NCBI GenBank assembly: GCA_013399855.1
Contig: VXAY01006698.1
Coordinates: 1,542,300-1,606,299 of the forward strand
Direction of reading: 5' to 3'
DNA length: 64,000 nucleotides
Origin: Oxyruncus cristatus
Lineage: Eukaryota; Chordata; Aves; Passeriformes; Cotingidae
Shown: piece after piece, positions 59,641 through 64,000 of the stretch
Layout of the letters: each line of letters begins with the position of its first letter
How positions within the stretch are numbered: position 1 is the stretch's first letter
Translations under genes and position numbers: made by a program
The notes under the pieces: model-generated
The model's database searches: none
What the model saw: only the letters and a program-made list of their open reading frames with translations
Told to the model about the DNA's origin: nothing

Positions 59641-62600
59641 GCTGGGGGGCTGGGATTTACCCTCAGGGAGGGCGGGCGGAGGCGCGAGTGGAAACAGAGT
59701 GTTGTAGTTTGAATGGTATCCGAGTCCAAAGGGTTCAGCAGTGCTGTGGGTTCCTGTTAGTGCCCCCCGTGGGGCACCAGGAGCGCTGCTGCTTGTACTG
59801 TGGCCATTACAAGCCCGCAAAATACCCTGGTGTTACAGAGCTGGCAGCTTCTGTTCCAGGCCCCTTCACAGGTGTGTGGTGTCTTCCGTCGTAGCTGAGC
59901 GCTCTCTCAAAAATGTCAGATGGAACCCGAAAGTGATATGAAAAATCAGCTGTGGCTTGCGGAAAGCAGCTTGGAAATGTGATGTGGAGTGCTTTTAGAG
60001 GCCTCAGAAGTCAAGGCACACCTTTGGAGATTGGGGCTTTTTTGCATACCCCGTTGCTGTTCATAGCAGTCTCATTACTCTTCTGGGCACAGCCCGTGGT
60101 CTGTCTATGCATGGGTAGATGATATGGAGCAGTACTAGAACTGAGGAAATATTTCCACACATTGCATCTTCCTTGAGGTTCATGTTAATGTCCAAGAACT
60201 TTTATAGCCTTAATCCTTCTCAGTTACATGTGTATACAGCAAGCCTACAGAAACGTCTTTTGAACTCGTGATTAAAAATAAAGACTTGAACTATAAAGAA
60301 AATATCTTCAGGAGTTTATTACACACAGTTTACAGGCAGCCTTGCAGAGCAGCTGATGGAAAACATGGACTTTACTCGATAGAGTGAAGTTGTGTGTCAC
60401 CCCCATGGCCTGTCACCCAGCCAATGTACAAACAGCTGTCTTGGAATGTACTGGTGCTGTTCATTGTCTGGCAGCTGGGTTGGAGAGACAGCTTAATGTG
60501 TACTGATCTCCTTCCCCAGACCAGCTCAGTGGTAGGAAGAGGTGGAACAGCATGCTGTTGGATTAGTGGCATTGCCGTGTGGGTGATGTAGGGATGGAGC
60601 AAGGAAAATAGGAGTAGTCAGGAGCGGAGGAGAAGGAGGGGAACATCAGTGTGGGTGGAGGAACTGTAGTGGAGAAAGCACTCAAAAGAAGAGCTGGCCC
60701 AATGCTGACTGATTTTCGAGTAGGACATACTGAATTTAGAGGTTACCTTTAGAGAGGGAAATACTGAATTTAGAGGTTACCTTTAGAGAGGGAAATTCTT
60801 TACTTAATTTTGCTTGAACGCTTGCATTGGATATTTAAGGAAGGCAATTGGAACAATACAGATGAAGACAGACTCAATCTTGACTTGGTTGTGACAGCTG
60901 AAGATGGTTTATGATGTTGGAATTGTGGTGATATTTTACACACACAGGAAAATTGCATAGCTCCTCTTTGAAGTACTGAGGCATAAAAAGTTGAAGTACA
61001 AATGTTTGACATTTGGCACATTGATTCATATTTTGCCATGGGAAGGTTAGCACTATTCTAAATCATTTTAGTGACTGTGACTTTTGAGCATCTTACAGTT
61101 CCCAGGAACAATTTGTTTCTGGAGTGTCAGTGTCCCGCAGTTCTCACATGCTGTGGGAAAAGACTGTTCTAACCTGGTCTTTATTTATATTCATGACTTT
61201 GGTACTAAATGGGGATCAGGTGTTTATGGGGTGGTGAAACATCATCTATTCCAAAAACATTCTTCCCACGTGGTTACCATGATGCATTATACTGGAGAAG
61301 CATGTTAAGACTAACCAGACAAAAGAAAACCCTCTATGCTAGGTAAGGTTGTTATGCTGATTCCTGTTGTGGAGTAAAGCGTTGCCAGTGGTCCCTGTGA
61401 ACTGCTGTTGGGATTTACCTTTTAAAATCCTTACAGATTTTAATTAGGCACTAAACCAAGCTGTTTCCTACTTTGGGAATCCTACATACATCTACTTTTA
61501 AGAAGAGAGTATATGAGGGGTAAAAAAATCAGAACAATTCTGCTCTGATCTGCTAGACAACCTTGAACACTTCTAAACTGTTTTTTTAAATCATTTAACA
61601 TCCTTCTTCCCACGCTAGTTTCTGTACCTACAACTTACCTGCCACTGCTTAAATCCATTTTCCCATCCCTGCCAGAAACACTGGCCATTATGAAGGAAGT
61701 CAAAGTATTTTTTTGTTCAAGTACATTTATTACAATTGGGATTCAGCTATAGTAGATGCAATGTTCCGGAGGAAGTTAAACACAGAGAGAGACTAATTGA
61801 GTTGAGATTTTTTCCAGCTGATAGCAAACAACTTCACAGATGGAGTGGTACTCCTGATATGTTCCCTGTAGACATGCATATTAGATGCTCTTCATTCACT
61901 CACAAAGATATCTGAAAGCTTAATTAAATGCTGGAACCTGAAAGGATTTATCTTGCTTTACACTTGCAAATATATTCCCCAAATGCTGAAGAAGAGAGAA
62001 GAGCAGAGTTAATTTCCAGATGCATTCACAGCTCTAGAATTTGAACCCTCCTCATTTTGCAGTTTCAGTTCACACAGGAGCTGTGAGCCCACTGATGGGC
62101 AGAGGATATCGGGAATGTGCTGCGTCTTCATCTGTCAGCGTGGAAAGAGCTATACCACACAGCTTTACTCAGCTTAAAGGTAATCCTTTCAGATGACAAG
62201 TTAAAAGCTGGTTATCATTTTTTACAGCTGGTTTTGGGGAAATAAAAGAAAAATTTCTGCTCTAAGTCAAAAGCTGCTCACTTCTGCAAGCAGATATTTG
62301 AGCCAGAGAACCTTACAGTTGTGGCTTATCACTTAGATGTGTGACTGACTTTGAACATCTGAACCCTGATTTTTCACAAAGATGCCTGTAAAGAAAGCCT
62401 TTACAAATTTATTGACTGATCATATTAACAAACCACAGATGGTTTCAAAGAAGTAATCTAGACTGAAATATGAAAGGAACAAAAGGAGTGGTATGGCAAT
62501 CTTTAACTTAAAGCAAACAAATTGAAAAAGCAGCATATCCTACACTGCCACAGTCACGTGGGTAAATGTGTGTTTCAAGGTATTAAGGTTATTATTGTAT

Positions 62601-64000
62601 TTCATTGTTATAAACTGTTATGTTCCAAGACAGGAAAATGAGTTACCTGTGGAATTTAAAACTTGGCTTTGGAATCTTGATCATAGCAATACTCTATGAA
62701 GGGTGGGTCTTTCCCCCCCACCTTGTTTTTTGTTTTCCTTATTTTTCAGGTTAGATGGCATTCCATAGCAAATTATAGCAATTTCAAAGGGCACATTTAG
62801 AACTAAATAAATCATCAGCTGCCTTTCAACCTCATAAACCAAAGTTTTAGCTAAGTTTTTTCTTTCTTCCTAAAGCTGAAAACTTGCTCGTATCCAAGTT
62901 AAGTAAGAATCTCAAAGCATCTTTCCAAAAGCAGTTGATGCTGCTATGCTGATTCTCACTTAAAATCGTTTCATTTCTGGAAAGAGAAGATACTGTTGGT
63001 CTCATTTAGGAGATATTTCTACACACTTACCAAAGAGAATAAATAATAGCTGCAGCCATGAACTGCCTTCCTAACCCAGATAATCAATGCATTTCTGTAA
63101 AGCAAAGCAAAACAAAGTGTTTGAGTATCTGATTCCTCAGCTTTAAAAAGAGAAAGATAGGAAAACTAGTGCTGAAAAGAATATATTCATCTGGTTAAGT
63201 AATGGACTGAAGCAACTGTCACAAGAGCTCAGGTTGTCTCTCCAAAAGAACAGAGCTCCAATAGAACCCTCATGATAAGATTAAGTTTCAGGAAACATAA
63301 TATCTTAAAGGAAAAAATATAACAGGCTTGTAATTAAAAGGTTTAAAAAAAATCAAAAAACCTCCCCTGCAATAACACTAAAAAGGAAATTTCCCTTCTG
63401 ATTGATAAACAGATTTTTGCAGGATCTGTGGTCAATTTCAAATGCATACCACAACCACACAAAAGTAAAAAAGAAAATTAATCTTTCAAATTAAACCTGA
63501 TTTGAAATATGAGCCAGAAATTTAGACTGAAAGGTTTTTATCATTGTATTATTTTCATGCCAAATGAACTCAGTTTACAGAACAAAAGATTTTTTTCTTC
63601 CTTAATACCTCTCCTGAAAATCAGTCCAAGTTGTTTTTGCTTGACCATTTGCATTTTCATTCCTTATCACAGCTCTAGATTTCTAATTCCTTCAGAGCCC
63701 TTTATGTTTCCCTTTATATCAGTACACCCAGCTTTCTTCATATAATGATCTCAGCAATGCTTGTACTCAAGACACTTTTCTTCAGTAAACTTAAAAGCAC
63801 TTGTTTAACTGGACCTTATGCTACCGAACAATATTCTTTGTGTCTCAGACGTTGTAAAAACACAAATTAAGTGTTTGCCCTATTGAGGCCTATTAGAACA
63901 AGAGGTAGCAGTGTTATGGATTTTGTTTGTTCTGGATCCTGCATTTCAGAAAAGCCTTGACCATACTGCTAATTTAGAAATTTCAATATTAGTACATTGG
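59641..64000. other. Flank upstream of CAND1
   Basis: No exon was recognised. GC falls back to the regional level by about 59950. In mammals GRIP1 lies on this side in the opposite orientation but at a large distance, and none of its coding exons is visible. Transcription away from the CpG island on the plus strand is possible; a plus-strand AATAAA lies near 60278. Confidence 0.65.
60727..60794 (+). repeat. 34-bp tandem duplication, two perfect copies
   Basis: The unit begins ATACTGAATTTAGAGGTTAC and ends AGAGAGGGAA. It occurs at 60727-60760 and again at 60761-60794 with no mismatch, which points to a recent duplication or a variable tandem repeat. Confidence 0.95.

Noticed and set aside
59699..59713. 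A further ACTACA-like half-site (minus strand) near the promoter
   Set aside because: The CCCAG core of the ZNF143 motif is absent, so it is only a partial match.
58543..59820. Several long open frames (up to 350 codons) across the promoter
   Set aside because: They run through the 262-nt run of N, which is read as open, and through CpG-rich sequence where stops are rare. None matches CAND1 exon 1 or another protein.
62080..62180. A plus-strand exon-like stretch ending in AAAG followed by GTAATC
   Set aside because: It has only about 28 codons, no recognisable protein, no clear acceptor and no matching neighbouring exon.

Overview
The window is vertebrate, almost certainly avian, genomic DNA. 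It is AT-rich and intron-dominated, and it carries CR1 LINE fragments. It also holds a tRNA-Ile-headed SINE with a CR1-type tail, a family known from passerine birds (TguSINE1-like), so a songbird or other passerine is the best guess. I see no bacterial, phage or CRISPR features.

The window contains one protein-coding gene, CAND1 (cullin-associated NEDD8-dissociated protein 1, TIP120A), on the minus strand. Fourteen coding exons run from 54657 down to the stop codon at 32651. I set each boundary by reading AG/GT splice sites and checking phase. The exons sum to 3625 nt. That is exactly 68 nt short of a 1230-residue CAND1 reading frame, and 68 nt is the size expected for exon 1 (22 codons plus 2 nt). 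Exon 1, with the start codon, is not visible and almost certainly lies in the 262-nt run of N at 59057-59318, inside a CpG island. CAND1 is a HEAT-repeat protein that binds unneddylated cullin-RBX1 and exchanges substrate-receptor modules on SCF-type ubiquitin ligases.

Layout: 1-32650 is non-coding flank 3' of CAND1. It has two plus-strand CR1 fragments (about 13527-13764 and 20555-21195), and its right-hand part probably holds the CAND1 3' UTR. 32651-54657 holds exons 15 to 2. 54658 to about 58800 is intron 1, with an antisense CR1 that is split by the tRNA-Ile SINE, followed by a second CR1 fragment. About 58800-59640 is the CpG-island promoter. It shows an inverted CCAAT box, an ATF/CREB-like site and three diverged ZNF143/Staf-type motifs, two of which form a perfect 16-bp inverted repeat. 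59640-64000 is flank upstream of CAND1 with no recognisable exon.

I found no undescribed multi-gene system. The observations most worth checking are the promoter motif cluster, the missing first exon, the SINE-in-CR1 nest, an unexplained 22-bp direct repeat and a 16-bp inverted repeat in the presumed 3' UTR. Statements about human CAND1 come from memory of the family, not from a search.
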